A stretch of 64,000 nucleotides of DNA from Acholoe squamosa (GCA_949317995.1 OX439043.1:3650501-3714500), one strand, 5' to 3'. Shown: positions 33,291 to 44,146, numbered from the stretch's first letter. The notes: generated by a model from the letters alone, not told the origin. Program-made: numbers and translations.

Positions 33291-33446
33291 AATTATAGGC
33301 GAAGGAGCTGTATTTTATTTGCTGAACCTGTTTTTGCTGATATAAATGAAATGATGATTAAAGTATGAGTCCCTGCGTGAATGGGTTGAATGTAGCAAGG
33401 TCAGAGGACCTTGTATCTGGCAGAATATAAGGTAGTGGATTAATTC

Positions 33447-33620
33447 AGGGATGTATGTCTTTATTTTATCAGGATTTCCTGTTTTCTTAATTTTTTGAAT
33501 AACATGTATTTTCCTTATACGAATGGTAAGGAGGGCCGCTTGAATAAAAAACAACACATGTAGAAACCTTTTCACGTCAAGTAAATGTATGACTTTTGGT
33601 CATGCCTGACATACATCCCT
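33447..33620. mobile_element. Short MITE, intact copy
   Basis: Starts AGGGATGTATGTC and ends GACATACATCCCT. It shares GAATGGTAAGGAGGGC and CAAGTAAATGTATG with the split copy at 11596-13902 and supplies the uninterrupted reference for that nesting. Confidence 0.75.
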
Positions 33621-34429
33621 TATCCTTATGCAGGAGTGTATCATGATGTCATGATGCCCCAATGAAGTGCTGGCGAGCAGTCTCACCAGCACTTCATTGG
33701 TACATCAGCCTTAGAACCATAATGCCATAATCTATACAATTAGTCTATGCAATATTCAGGATTTTCCTTTTAAGGATTTTCCTATAAAATGAAATAATAT
33801 AAATAAATAAAAAAAAAAAAAACAGAAAAAAAACGTGAATTGAATGTTTTCTCGTGTATATTTTGTATTTGGTCTGTGTGGTGCGAGTTTCAATGGTCTT
33901 CAATAACTGCTGGTTTGGGAGTGATGAAATACTAAAAGGGCAAAAAAATAAATAAATCAAATAAAGAACACCTGGTCCCGAGAATTCAGGCCATCGTGTG
34001 TGTGTACATAGGAATTACATAATGAAATGTTGAATTGACATCAGATATGTCCATTTTTAACTCGAAAGACGAGTTATAAGAGTCGGGTAAAAAAAGCAGA
34101 GATTCAGTGCCTACTAAATTGTAGGTTAACAGTAAGAAAAGACATTTTTAGGCCTATGTTAAATTCCATAGGTGGTGCAAAAAAACAAACATTCCCGCCT
34201 TTTTGGTCAGGAGTGGTGCGGATAATTGATGAATGTTGATGAATTTGCCGTAATTCAATGGGTCTGCGCGTCTCTATTGTCGTAAAAATCGTCTTTATTT
34301 ACAAAAAAATTCAATTATTCTCTGTTATAATATAGAAATATGATACAGAACGGCAAAAGCATATCATTTGAATCGATATGTTTGATTAAAAATGTAAAAA
34401 ATTACGTGTTCGCCCTGTTGTTAATTCGC

Positions 34430-34512
34430 ATCACAAAGCCGTGGTCGTGCAAATTGACCCAAATAACCATGGAAATTGGGTCGGGCATGCGCAGATAGAA
34501 CCAAAATCCAAC
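34430..34512 (+). promoter_or_regulatory. Possible promoter with NRF1-like and YY1-like motifs
   Basis: GGGCATGCGCAGATAG at about 34484 and AAATCCAACATGGCGGACA at the start codon. The call is based on motifs only. Confidence 0.35.
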
Positions 34513-34650
34513 ATGGCGGACAGCGAGACGATAGATTTGTGGGGCTATAACAGTAAAAAGAGGGGCCTAAAAGAAGAGATTAAGTGCCCTTTCGAGTTAC
34601 TTGCATTGCAAAATGCTCTCCTATATTTAGTAATCATAATGCTTGCATAA
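34513..34650 (+). CDS. Possible start of an unknown gene
   Basis: ATGGCG opens 45 codons beginning MADSETIDLWGYNSKKRGLK and ending at a stop at 34650. The start context CCAACATGGCGGAC is a near-perfect YY1-type motif. GGCATGCGCAG just upstream resembles an NRF1 site; both are typical of animal housekeeping promoters. The real first exon may end inside this frame at a donor I cannot fix. The later half (LQNALLYLVIIMLA) is less convincing than the start. Confidence 0.4.
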   Translation: MADSETIDLWGYNSKKRGLKEEIKCPFELLALQNALLYLVIIMLA

Positions 34651-34866
34651 GACCCACCAGAGTTGTAGGAAAATCTGCATGGTGCGTATTTTCGACTTGA
34701 TTTACCAGATACTGCGTCCATTGGTCGTCATGATGCATAAATGAATGCCAGTTGATAAGAGACAGAATGCATTGCGTGGCCGCCTTAGGGCTGCTGATGC
34801 AGGAGTGCATCATGCCCATTGGTCGTCATGATGCACTAATGAAGTGCTGGTGAGTCTGCTTGCCAG

Positions 34867-35050
34867 CGGGCTTCCCTAGCCCACTTAAAAGGGTCTATTT
34901 CTCATCTTTCCTATCCCCTCAGGATGTGTGTGGTGCACATATGCGTGGGCACTGACACATTCCTCTGTGAAATTGTGTAATGTAGTTCTCGCCATGAATA
35001 TGACCTTAGCTGTCGAAATGGCGTTAAACCCCTATTACTCACTCACTCAC
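34867..35050 (+). mobile_element. Truncated LINE or SINE 3' end with ACTC tail
   Basis: Flanked by a 10-bp direct repeat TGCTTGCCAG (34857-34866 and 35051-35060). It ends ATGGCGTTAAACCCCTATT then ACTCACTCACTCAC, the usual pattern of a retroposed 3' end with a simple-repeat tail. Confidence 0.75.
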
Positions 35051-35104
35051 TGCTTGCCAGCACTTCATTGGAGCATCATGCCGACCCTCTGGGGGTGTTT
35101 CTAA

Positions 35105-35251
35105 CCCCAGGGATGAAAGTCTTCAGGAACTTCCCTGATTTCAGGGATTTCAAAGTTGCTAGGCCGTATACATTCATATTAAAACCCAGGGTTCTGGGCC
35201 GATATTGGACCATTTCAGAGATTTTTGTGCTCTGTGACTTTCATCCCGGGG
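35105..35251. mobile_element. Short MITE with GGGATGAAAGTC ends
   Basis: CCCCAGGGATGAAAGTC and GACTTTCATCCCGGGG are inverted repeats. Its CTTCAGGAAC phrase resembles the MITE at 11596, so it is likely a distant relative. Confidence 0.65.
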
Positions 35252-35499
35252 TCAGCGTGATGCATGCAGGAAGCCCTGGTGAGTCATGCATCATGACAAC
35301 CAATGAGCATGATGCATTAATGCATCAGCAGCCCTTGGAGGGTTAATCAGAGAATTCTAATGTATACCTTATGAATGTGTGTTTGCTGTTTGATATTTCA
35401 AAATGACAGAAGGGAAATGCCAGTGTGACTTGTGAATGTTGTAGGGTTGAATATATTATCTGGATGTGACTTGTGTGTTCCAAGTGCCTAACTGATATA

Positions 35500-35901
35500 T
35501 ACCGTAAACTGTCTTGTATAAGCCACGCTTTATACTAGAACCCAATCCAAGGGGAGGCTTATAAGATATGCCCCAAGTCAGGGTGCAGCTTATAGGGCGT
35601 ATTTAATCTTATAGAACAGTAGAAAATCTTCACTTTTAAAGCCTTGGATGTACCGTATTGTTGTGTTCAAGCGCCCCGGCGGTCTTTGATTTGGCGGCAT
35701 GAGTTCCCCGGTGCTTATACAAGACAGGCGCATATTCAGGATACAGTTTTCAGTGCTTAAGAGATATTTCAAAACCCCCTTACCCCCGGCGCTTATACAA
35801 GACAGGCGTTCTTCAAATACCGGTGCTTGAACACGACGGTACGGTAGTTTATACCTTCTCCCAAAGTTCGGCGTGTGGCTTATACAAGAGGATTTACGGT
35901 A
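35500..35901. mobile_element. GCGGCTTATA-type MITE with a nested AAGCGCC-type MITE
   Basis: The outer element starts TACCGTAAACTGTCTTGTAT and ends AGAGGATTTACGGTA. Inside lies 35651-35841, which starts TACCGTATTGTTGTGTTCAA and ends TTGAACACGACGGTA, a complete inverted-repeat element with CGGTGCTTATACAAGAC phrases. A relative of the inner one is at 53488-53682. Confidence 0.75.
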
Positions 35902-36266
35902 CCTGTATTACATATTGAGATACAAGAGTAATTACGGTACCTGTATTACATATTGAGATACAAGAGTATTTACGGTACCTGTATTACATATTGAGATACA
36001 AGAGGATTTACGGTACCTGTATTACATATTGAGATACAAGAGTAATTACGGTACCTGTATTACATATTGAGATACAAGAGGATTTACGGTACCTGTATTA
36101 CATATTGAGATACAAGAGGATTTACGGTACCTGTATTACATATTGAGATACAAGAGTAATTACGGTACCTGTATTACATATTGAGATACAAGAGTAATTA
36201 CGGTACCTGTATTACATATTGAGATACAAGAGTAATTACGGTACCTGTATTACATATTGAGATACA
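35901..36266. repeat. 38-bp tandem repeat, about ten copies
   Basis: The unit ACCTGTATTACATATTGAGA then TACAAGAGTAATTACGGT begins at 35901 and recurs every 38 bases. Each unit includes the last bases of the adjacent MITE (AGAGGATTTACGGTA), so the MITE end and its flank were amplified together. Units differ by only one or two bases. Confidence 0.9.
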
Positions 36267-36475
36267 ATATCCCTTTGAGGGCCACTGATGCATTCATGCA
36301 TCATGCCCATTGGTCGTCATGATGCATGAATGCAGCCCTGGCAGCTGACGCACCAGGCATCATGGTGACCCTGCAGTGTTGATACACTTCCAAGGCGTCA
36401 TCATGATACACTCACTTCATTGGTGCATCATGACGACCACTGGGCATGATACACCCATGATTCCTAACTGTGTAA
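36267..36475. repeat. GCATCATG palindromic repeat, copy at 36.3 kb
   Basis: CCTTTGAGGGCCACTGATGC at the left, TGCATCATGCCCATTGGTCG, and the inverse GGTGCATCATGACGACC at the right. Confidence 0.65.
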
Positions 36476-36854
36476 AATTCCTAACAGCTGTCCAAAATTG
36501 TAATTTTGACCTTTTTTTTTTTAATGTCAGTGAGTGGCATCTCTGCATGGGCAATGTTCTATTAATGATGTGTGGGAAAACTTCTTATGTCCCTGTTATC
36601 TTGTCCCACAGAGAATTATAATGTAGAAATCTATCTGATAAATGAAAGAATTGTTGCTCAAAATACTGTGTTGTGTTTTTATTCACGCTTCTGAGGTTGC
36701 ACTATTTCCCAAATATGGTAATGTTTCAATACATTGGTCTACAAAACGTCAGTAAACTCATGGGGGGGTGTAATGTTTAACTACGAATTCCTGGTTTTTG
36801 ATTGTTAAAGTAAAGAACTTGTTCAAGAGAACACGTTCTCAAATTACATAAAGA

Positions 36855-37020
36855 CGAGGTCATTTTATAAACAGGGAGAGGTAGGGAGGTCAAAAAGATT
36901 TAATCCCTTTTCAGCAAAAACAAAAACAAAAAACCAACACATTACTATACCCCAAAAATTATTCAGAGTGCACCAAAAAATCCCCCCCACCCACCTATTA
37001 TAAACAAATGACCTCTCCCT
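36855..37020. mobile_element. Small Harbinger-like MITE
   Basis: GAGGTCATTTTATAAACAGG and TATAAACAAATGACCTC are inverted ends around a short G/C-run interior. Related to the elements at 15465 and 51020. Confidence 0.5.
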
Positions 37021-37212
37021 TCCATAAGTTGTCACACTCGGTGTATGGCAGGGGATGGAAAGAGAGGCTGATAGGAGCAGGATGCAAAGTCTGTCCGTCA
37101 CTGCACTTGTCTCTTTAGACAATTACTTTACACCGGCACTCTACGTACACTCAGTTACACTAAGGATTTGACCACTATGCATCCATTATATCTATTTTCA
37201 CTAAATTGACTT

Positions 37213-37460
37213 TAGGCCACACCAAAAAAATAAGTTGGTCTACGGATTTCCCTCTCCATATTTTCGGAAATACAATTTTTTTTTCATTGAAAAAAATTCG
37301 TCTACGCATTTCGCTCGATTCACTTCCTACAAGTTTTATCTTTGTGATGTTTGGCAAATCTTTTTTAAAATAAAAATTTTTCGCTCGCCTCACTTTTCCA
37401 GCAAGGAATCCATTGGACGCCAAAAAATTCTTAAAAAAAAAAAAAAAAAGAAATTGCTCG
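37213..37460. mobile_element. Partial Harbinger-like MITE
   Basis: TTAGGCCACACCAAAAAAAT matches the end of the element at 15955; the interior also matches (CAGCAAGGAATCCATTGGA). The other end is not found. Confidence 0.5.
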
Positions 37461-37834
37461 CACCATTTCTTCAAAACCAAAATCCTAATGCTTGCTCACA
37501 GTTTACACCCAAGTCCCCCTTGGTACAGCAAGTTGATCTATACACCAAGCCTACGTCTGACACAGACAAAAGCCCCCCCCCCCCCAGGCCTAGGCCTATG
37601 CTGGTAAGTGAAGATTAGTATTTTCTTATCAAATATTTCTGTGAAATCAAATTGATTCCCTCTTTTTAACATAACCATCACCAAAGCTAAGACTTTGGCA
37701 TAGGTTTAATGAGGTTTCCCACACCATTTATATCTATTATCTTTGATGTGACCCACAGAGCAGTTAAAGAAATAGGAAAAGTCAGGATTTGTGATAATAT
37801 AAGTGCATGCACATTACTGCATGTGGATCATATA

Positions 37835-38120
37835 TACCGTAATCTCCCGCGTATAAGGCGCGTCTTATACGGGGGGGTTTAGTTCTCATTGGATCCACAA
37901 GGGGGACACCAAGACCTTTCTTTTGATATCTTACATGCCCCCTTGGTCAAAATGGGACCCAGGAGGGCCCAAGGTGGCCCAAGCTACCCATAGGTTTTTG
38001 AATTTTGAAAATTCATTCAGTAGAACCAAAGTTATGAATTTTTCATTTTTTTGAGAATTTTCCAAAACTCTAGGTGCGCCTTATACGCGGGCTGCGCCTT
38101 ATACGCGGGAGATTACGGTA
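37835..38120. mobile_element. MITE of the CCCGCGTATAAG family
   Basis: Starts TACCGTAATCTCCCGCGTAT and ends CGCGGGAGATTACGGTA. Its interior (CCAAGGTGGCCCAAGCTACC) is the inverse of the copy at 12910. Confidence 0.88.
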
Positions 38121-38164
38121 CACGTAGCTTAGAGATTATATCCTGTTTCATTATTTCAATACTG

Positions 38165-38455
38165 CGGGTGCAGCCCTGGTGAGTAACTCACCAGAGTTTG
38201 ATGCATGGGTGTAGCCCTGGTGAGTAACTCACCAGAGTTGCATTCATGGGTGTAGCCCTGGTTAGTAACTCACCAGAGTTTGATGCATGGGTGCAGCCCT
38301 GGTGAGTAACTCACCAGAGTTTGATGCATGGGTGTAGCCCTGGTGAGTAACTCACCAGAGTTTGATGCATGGGTGTAGCCCTGGTGAGTAACTCACCAGA
38401 GTTGCATTCATGCATCATGACAACCAACTCCCGCATTAGCAGCCCTTAAAATGTT
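38165..38455. repeat. 41-bp tandem array within a GCATCATG palindromic repeat
   Basis: Six units of AGCCCTGGTGAGTAACTCAC then CAGAGTTTGATGCATGGGTG start near 38171, 38212, 38253, 38294, 38335 and 38376. Each holds the hairpin CTGGTGAGT-AACTCACCAG. The right flank (GCATCATGACAACC...CATTAGCAGCCC) is the usual end of the palindromic family. Confidence 0.85.
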
Positions 38456-38459
38456 AATA

Positions 38460-39260
38460 GGCAAGGGTCATTATTTAACTATGGAAGGGGGGGCAGTAGA
38501 TTTCAAAACAAATGCACAAAAAGTCCCTCTTAAAGGTCAAAATCCTTTCCAGGGGAATAAAAAGACACACCTAGTCACTCACAGACATACACTCAGACAC
38601 TCAAAGACATAAATTCGGACGGGATTTTCTGAGAAACAGGACATAGGTAACAGGATATGGGAAACGGGACTTTTAAGGCATATCTAAGGCACAAGACAAA
38701 ATTATTCCTGCACCAGAAAACCTAAGAAATTGAAATTTTAATCTAAGACACAAGACTTAGTTCTCACCTATGTAACCTAAGAATTTAAATAAGACACGAG
38801 ACTTACACTGTCTAAGAAACGAGACATGTTATTATAAGTTCCGTGTCTTAGGTCTTAGGTTTTTCTGTATGGTCCAGTTTCTTAGATCGCAGAACTATGT
38901 CCCGTTTCTTAAATCCCATGTCTTAGAAAATCTTGTCAGAATAAGAACCTTATCCGGACGAGATCCTCGTCCGGGTATCACCGGGCGATTTATCTACAAG
39001 AACTCATCTATCCCGTTATAATTATGCACAGTGCTTACGATGAGCTGTACGCTATGCATAGAACCATTATTCACACCAACCGACCTAATACATGCACCAT
39101 TAGGCCACTCAAAAAAAACTTGGTTCTCACCACTGCCGTCATCAGAAAAATCGTCATTGGAGATTTTTTTGTATTTTGTTGAGAATTTTCTGAGAAAAAT
39201 GTACCCAAAAAAATGAGCAAAGGGAGTCAAGTTTGGTACAAAATGAAAGCTTATGGTCTA
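38460..39260. other. No gene seen
   Basis: 38570-38940 holds repeated phrases about AAGACACAAGACTTA and the inverse GTCTTAGGTTTTT, a degenerate inverted repeat. Nothing coding. Confidence 0.4.
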
Positions 39261-39500
39261 TCAATAATAGACATTATCACACTTTTGTAAAGTCATTAAT
39301 AACTTTCCTTTTAAGTCACCATCATATTCATCATGCAACCAGGTCTCACTCATACCTACTATGTCACTACCATCTAGGTGATCAAAGATTTCCTGCCTCT
39401 TATGAAACATACTCCTCGTATTTAGATGTACCATTTTCAACCCCTTCATACTTAAAAAATAATCACATAATCTTATTGTAGGCATGGTCATATCAAACAT
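39261..39500 (-). pseudogene. LINE ORF2 fragment, start of the endonuclease domain
   Basis: The frame reads MKGLKMVHLNTRSMF, HKRQEIFDHLDGSDIV and GMSETWLHDEYD. The HLNTRS and SETWL motifs mark the first strands of the APE-type endonuclease of CR1/L2/Jockey-like LINEs. Similarity ends near 39315, so this is a 3'-truncated piece. It lies downstream, on the same strand, of the ORF1 remnant at 42411-45434, but 2.9 kb of other sequence separates them. Confidence 0.7.
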
Positions 39501-40640
39501 ACAAAAAAGAAGAAAAAAAGAGATAAAATATAATATATATAAACAAGCCTCCAGCTAATTCAGCTGATGGCTAAGAAAATTACCCAACAGATTCCCCAAC
39601 TAAATGTACTGCGGGTAATTAAATAGACAGAGAGAGAGCTGGTACCAATTTTTGATTGATCTCAGCTCCAGGTTCAACCACAAAAAGGAGTAGTAGGACA
39701 AAAACTTCCATAATAAGGGAAGCAAAAGAAAAGAACAAAATAATTTACTTATGTTTGATATTTAAGTATGAACACAGAGTCAGAGTTCCAATATTCAATA
39801 TCGAGAATACACCTTATATAAGGTTGGCAGATACAGTTCATTAGAGTCTAATTATTAGTATACTGTTAATGATTTAATTGTTTTACATTAGCATTATATA
39901 TTAAGATAGAAGACATAGAAAGACAGAAATTTAAAAGTTTAAAATAATATACTTAACATTACCAATTTTACTTGACCCACATCTTTCAGGATGCGAGTTG
40001 CCAAGAAGTTAAAAAAGGGTTAAAAAAACTAAAAGTCAAGACAACAATCAACAATAGCTTTTGAAAAATTAGGTTACATGGTATTATTTAATTTATAATT
40101 TTAGTTTAATTTTTATATTTATATTTAAATTGATTTATTCTGTTATATATTATATATTATTATATTATATGGTAGAGATTAGTAGACATCAAATGTTTAT
40201 TGGTAGCTTAACTCTAACGGACTCCCCGAAGAAATTGAACCATGCAGAAACCAATCACCTGAAGAAACCTTACACCTTGAACACGCGTCTATGTATGTCT
40301 TCTAGTTCCATAGCCATGCTGTTAGGGAGTCTGTTACAGTATCATACTTATAGTGCCAACCTGTGAGAAGAAAAACAGAAAAAGAACTATAGCGAATAAT
40401 CCACTATATCAAAAAACAGACGTGTATAATCCATTTTATGTGGATATTTTTTAGTTTTCAAAAATTACAGTGCAATATTCAAAATTCAGTATCCAACAGA
40501 TGCATATGACCAATATCTCAATTAAAGTTGATACAAGAGTATTTAGGACAATATAAGCCTAATACAGTATATACATATACATGGGAGGTTCGGTCCAAGC
40601 GAATCGATCCTACCGCAGTTAATACAGACCTAACTACCAT
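39501..40640. other. AT-rich stretch, no gene seen
   Basis: Very AT-rich with a TATTATATTATA tract near 40140. A phrase GGTTCGGTCC near 40588 resembles a tRNA box B. Possibly untranslated sequence of the LINE-like element. Confidence 0.35.
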
Positions 40641-40651
40641 AATATGTAGCG

Positions 40652-40703
40652 TTTAATGTATGTTATGGGTAAGCACGAGTGCTTACCCATAACATACATT
40701 AAA
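40652..40703. repeat. Perfect 25-bp-arm palindrome
   Basis: TTTAATGTATGTTATGGGTA followed by AGCAC, a 2-base centre GA, then the exact inverse. Such a near-zero-loop perfect palindrome is unusual and would extrude as a cruciform. Confidence 0.9.
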
Positions 40704-40959
40704 GCGTTTATCGAACATATTTCTCCATTTTGTATTAATTTCTTACCTTATAACCCAAGAATTAATGCAGGAGAAGACATTTTGTAAGTGCATCCTATCC
40801 GCACGGTTTGCCAAGCCAGCGTAGCCATTGTTTTTACTCCACCCGTCAGACCCTCGTCTTTCCAACGAATTTTCGGGTAGAATCCAAGCATGTCAAGCCC
40901 TGTTATTCTAGCAGGGCCAAATATACGATCTCTAGTTGGTGTTCGCCTACATTTTGTCT

Positions 40960-41185
40960 CCATTTTCTTCGAAATAAATAAGAATCCATTGATTTTCCAT
41001 ACCGATCCAACGCACACGGCCCGGTACACGGCCATTGCTTCTTGTTGACAGAGCGGGTAGGTGCCCGGATGTAAGAACTAGGTCAGCCACGCGTCGAACA
41101 AGGAATGGCCATACGAGGCGGGTCCCGACTCGTATCGATGTGGAAAATCAATGGATTCTTATTTATTTCGAAGAAAATGGAGGAA
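40960..41185. repeat. Inverted duplication around a 130-bp centre
   Basis: A segment of about 43 bases containing GGAAAATCAATGGATTCTTA and TTTATTTCGAAGAAAATGGAG occurs at 41140-41183 and inverted at 40960-41005. Both strands open with ATGGCC and read WKINGFLFISKKME, so head-to-head copies of one short frame are present. Whether it was ever coding is unknown. Confidence 0.7.
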
Positions 41186-41335
41186 TTTGGCATGGCATGT
41201 TCATATAGGATATCTAAGGATGGTTCTCTGTTAATAACTCCACCAGGCTCCATATATTCTAGGCTATCGAGGTGTGTAAACTTCAGGTATGTCGGACAAC
41301 TTTTTCAAATTCTTGATGTAGATTCATTTCTACCA

Positions 41336-41411
41336 CCGGTCGGCTTGGTATAGTGGACAGCGAGCTCGCCTCCTGCCACAGCGGCCGGGGAACGATTCCC
41401 CGTTGAACCTA
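41336..41411 (+). tRNA. tRNA-like sequence, probably a pseudogene or SINE head
   Basis: CGGCTTGGTATAGTGGACAG fits a D-arm with box A, CTCGCCTCCTGCCACAG resembles the anticodon region of a glycine-type tRNA, and CGGGGAACGATTCCCCG forms a T-arm stem with a degraded box B. The acceptor stem does not close well, so a functional tRNA is unlikely. Confidence 0.4.
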
Positions 41412-42410
41412 GACGGTTTTAACAGGAAACGTATGGAGGAGTTGACATTGTATACTTCTCCAATTTATTAACATGTCCGGATTGAAACCAGCAGCTTCTT
41501 GAAGACGAAGAAAAGGTCTGAGAGTGCGTTATAGCTATATAACGCACGGGGGTTATGAGCAAAAAAGCACTGTCCAGGCCCAAATAGTTAGATAAATTCC
41601 AATACATAAGTTTGATTCATATAAATCTTGTATCTTGCATGAATCAGAACAGCCCCAGGTTTGATCCCAGCAAATCTCTCCCGCAGCTATTTGATTTCGA
41701 ATAGCTTTATAGGTAAATATACAAATTTTCATCCTAGTGCATTATAGCCTAGGACTATAAATACCTGACCATTTAATAATAGAAGGTATAGAGTAAATAA
41801 GATTGCAGGTTTAATCCGAGAGAATCACTCCCACAACATCTAGTACCTGAAGGGCACATTATATCATGTCGAATTAAAACATAAATAGATTATAATTTTA
41901 TTTTTTTATACATCAAACAGACTCAATCTTAGTGTACTAATCAAGTTTCAAATTTTATGATAATCAACAACACTTCACACATCATATTATGCAGCAGTAC
42001 CACCACACTTAATTTTGCACCAAGCACATCGTTGGTGATATTGATAATAGCCCTCAGATTGGCCTCAAGCCAATATGCTCAAATGCTCAAAAGGTAGGAA
42101 TCTAATAATCTTAGCTTCAATAACTAAGTATACATATTATTGATCCACCACATCTCACACCAGCCCTTTATGCATGCACATGCAGACAGATTAACTAGCA
42201 CACCTTACAATCCACTTAATCTCATAGTAAATAAGAAAAGAGGAAAAGGAACTGATTTAACATCAGATATTCTTAAGTGTCTATTGAACTATCAGTCTTC
42301 AAATCTGTCACTGGTACTGATACTGATACTGATACTGGGTTCAATCCAATCGAATTACGCCCAACATTCAACTTTCACGAGTGTCCATTTGTTTAGACAG
42401 TCACAGGGTC

Positions 42411-43220
42411 TCACAGCTGATCCTGCTGCATAGGGTCATCATCATGTAAACAGATGTTGTTGATCTGTTCTATTACATCATCCCATTCATAATCATCATC
42501 ATCGTCATCCATACAGTCAGAACCCAGGTTTTGTCCTAGATTCTGGCCCCCATTTTCATCTTCAGCCCCATTGGCAACATGCTCACTGTCAGGTGGTAAG
42601 ATCTCTTTGATGACTTCAGCTACAATTATTTTATTCACATCACCAGTTGCATGTAGTCCGTCACGCATCTTTTTCGGCCCATACTGACATGTAAATTTTG
42701 GGGCCCTGCCTACCTTCCTCCCCTTTTTTCCTTGATTCCAAAGATTCTTATAGAAGATTCTGTGAAGTTTAACAGTAGGCATTCCCCTAATCTTATTCAG
42801 AAATTGAATATCACCTTTCAGAAGTCTAATGCTTCTGTTCAGTGGGGCTTGGATGGGGTCAGGCCGAGATTTGCGGTTAAACTTCTGCAGGTCCATGCCA
42901 AATATTGTACAGAGCACAAACTTTGTTTCTGGGTGCTGCTTCGATAATTTGTTGAGCATTCTACTTAACCTCACAGCCACAACCGCCCTACAGGTTGCTA
43001 CATCTGCATGAGAAAAGAAAAAATCACGTTTTCCTCATATATATCTTTTGGATGTCACATCACATGCCCCCGCCATAAGTATAATCAGATCATATGCCTC
43101 TGTCTCTAGCCTCCTCAGAACCTCCTTTTCAATTGTTGCAATAGACCAGGATTTTTTGGCACACTCACCCACCTCATAATTTGCCTCATCATCAAGGGAT
43201 TTTTCTACTAGCTTTCCCAT
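42411..43220 (-). pseudogene. SGNH-hydrolase-like part of LINE ORF1
   Basis: Two adjoining frames (43220-43035 and 42980-42411). The first has FRAEGMGKLVEK just before it and then YDLIILMAGACDV, in the place of the strand carrying the G-x-N-D block. The second has KFVLCTIFGMD, then DGLHATGDVNKIIVAEV, in the place of the D-x-x-H block. The Asn of block III is not present (CDV). A tail with DDDDDD follows. Family assignment is by pattern only. Confidence 0.45.
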
Positions 43221-43506
43221 TCCCTCCGCTCTGAAGTCCTCAGATAAAAACGTGGTGGTACAGGGCAGTGCTTCTAGTACCTAAAATAGCCCATACTGTA
43301 TATCTGTACATAGAAAGAGATCATAATACAACTTGATTGGATAGGACACATCAGGATTAAGACAAGTATCACAGTTTTGTTATGACACAGTGTAAATGTC
43401 TGTTCCTGCAACATACTACTATATGGTCTATGCTGTAAATGATCTAAGTCACATTAGTGCAACCATTTGAGTACAAATTCACCATTAACCATCTTTGAAA
43501 CAACCT

Positions 43507-43830
43507 TCAAACATTGCTGTAATGTTCCCTCACTTTCATGGTCATCTTTCCATGAAGATTCTTACCTGGGTAAGAATCCTCAGTATCATACTTGGCATTT
43601 GCCACTTTAGACGATGCCCACCCAGAAGCCCACTTCTCAGATCCCAACCCTTCAACTAACAACCTTGAGCCAGTGGCCAACAATAGGCCACGTTTAGTTC
43701 CATTTTGCCCAAATTTGGCCTTGATTAAATTCTCCATCAGTACAGGTTTGAGATCTAGGAAGGGATGGTAGGGGGGTGTCTTTTTGGCATCGCCTGTAAA
43801 TTTGATTTTTCTAGGATCAGACATTGCCAA
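43507..43830 (-). pseudogene. NADAR-like C-terminal half in LINE ORF1
   Basis: KAKFGQNGTKRGLLLATGSR then LLVEG, SEKWASGWASS and PGKNLHGKMTMKVRE follow the second half of the NADAR fold (KF-QN, LL-TG, E, W-G, G-N-LG, VR). NADAR proteins such as YbiA and bacterial NADAR enzymes act as N-glycosidases. The N-terminal half, with its LSNFY block, is missing here but is seen in the neighbouring element at 48967-49317. Confidence 0.6.
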
Positions 43831-44146
43831 GATTTTCCGTCTAGTTTGATTTCATCTTTCTCCAGGCCAGCATTGATTCCACTTATTTTGGCTGATGCTA
43901 CAATGGCCCTGCCATGTTTTTTTGCAACCCTCATCTCTTTGCACTCATTAAGGGCAAACCCAATCTTTGCGTTGAGCTGTTTTCCCACCTCATTGAGATA
44001 CCAGCGTTTAGACAGAATTGCCGACTTGATTGCAGAGTTGCTGCAGCAAACCATCAGCGGCACTTTTTCTTTTGGAGCCTGCTCACCCTGTTTGAGCACA
44101 ATTGGTTTTTCATGCTAACCACCTCTACAAAATCACCATCATTACA

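Larger units (their letters stand above)
34782..35346. repeat. GCATCATG palindromic repeat carrying two insertions
   Basis: It starts GCCGCCTTAGGGCTGCTGATGC and closes with TTAATGCATCAGCAGCCC. It is interrupted at 34867-35050 by a retroposon tail and at 35105-35251 by a short inverted-repeat MITE. A further partial copy lies at about 34715-34760. Confidence 0.75.

Noticed and set aside
41336-41411. Functional tRNA gene
   Set aside because: The acceptor stem does not pair and box B is degraded.
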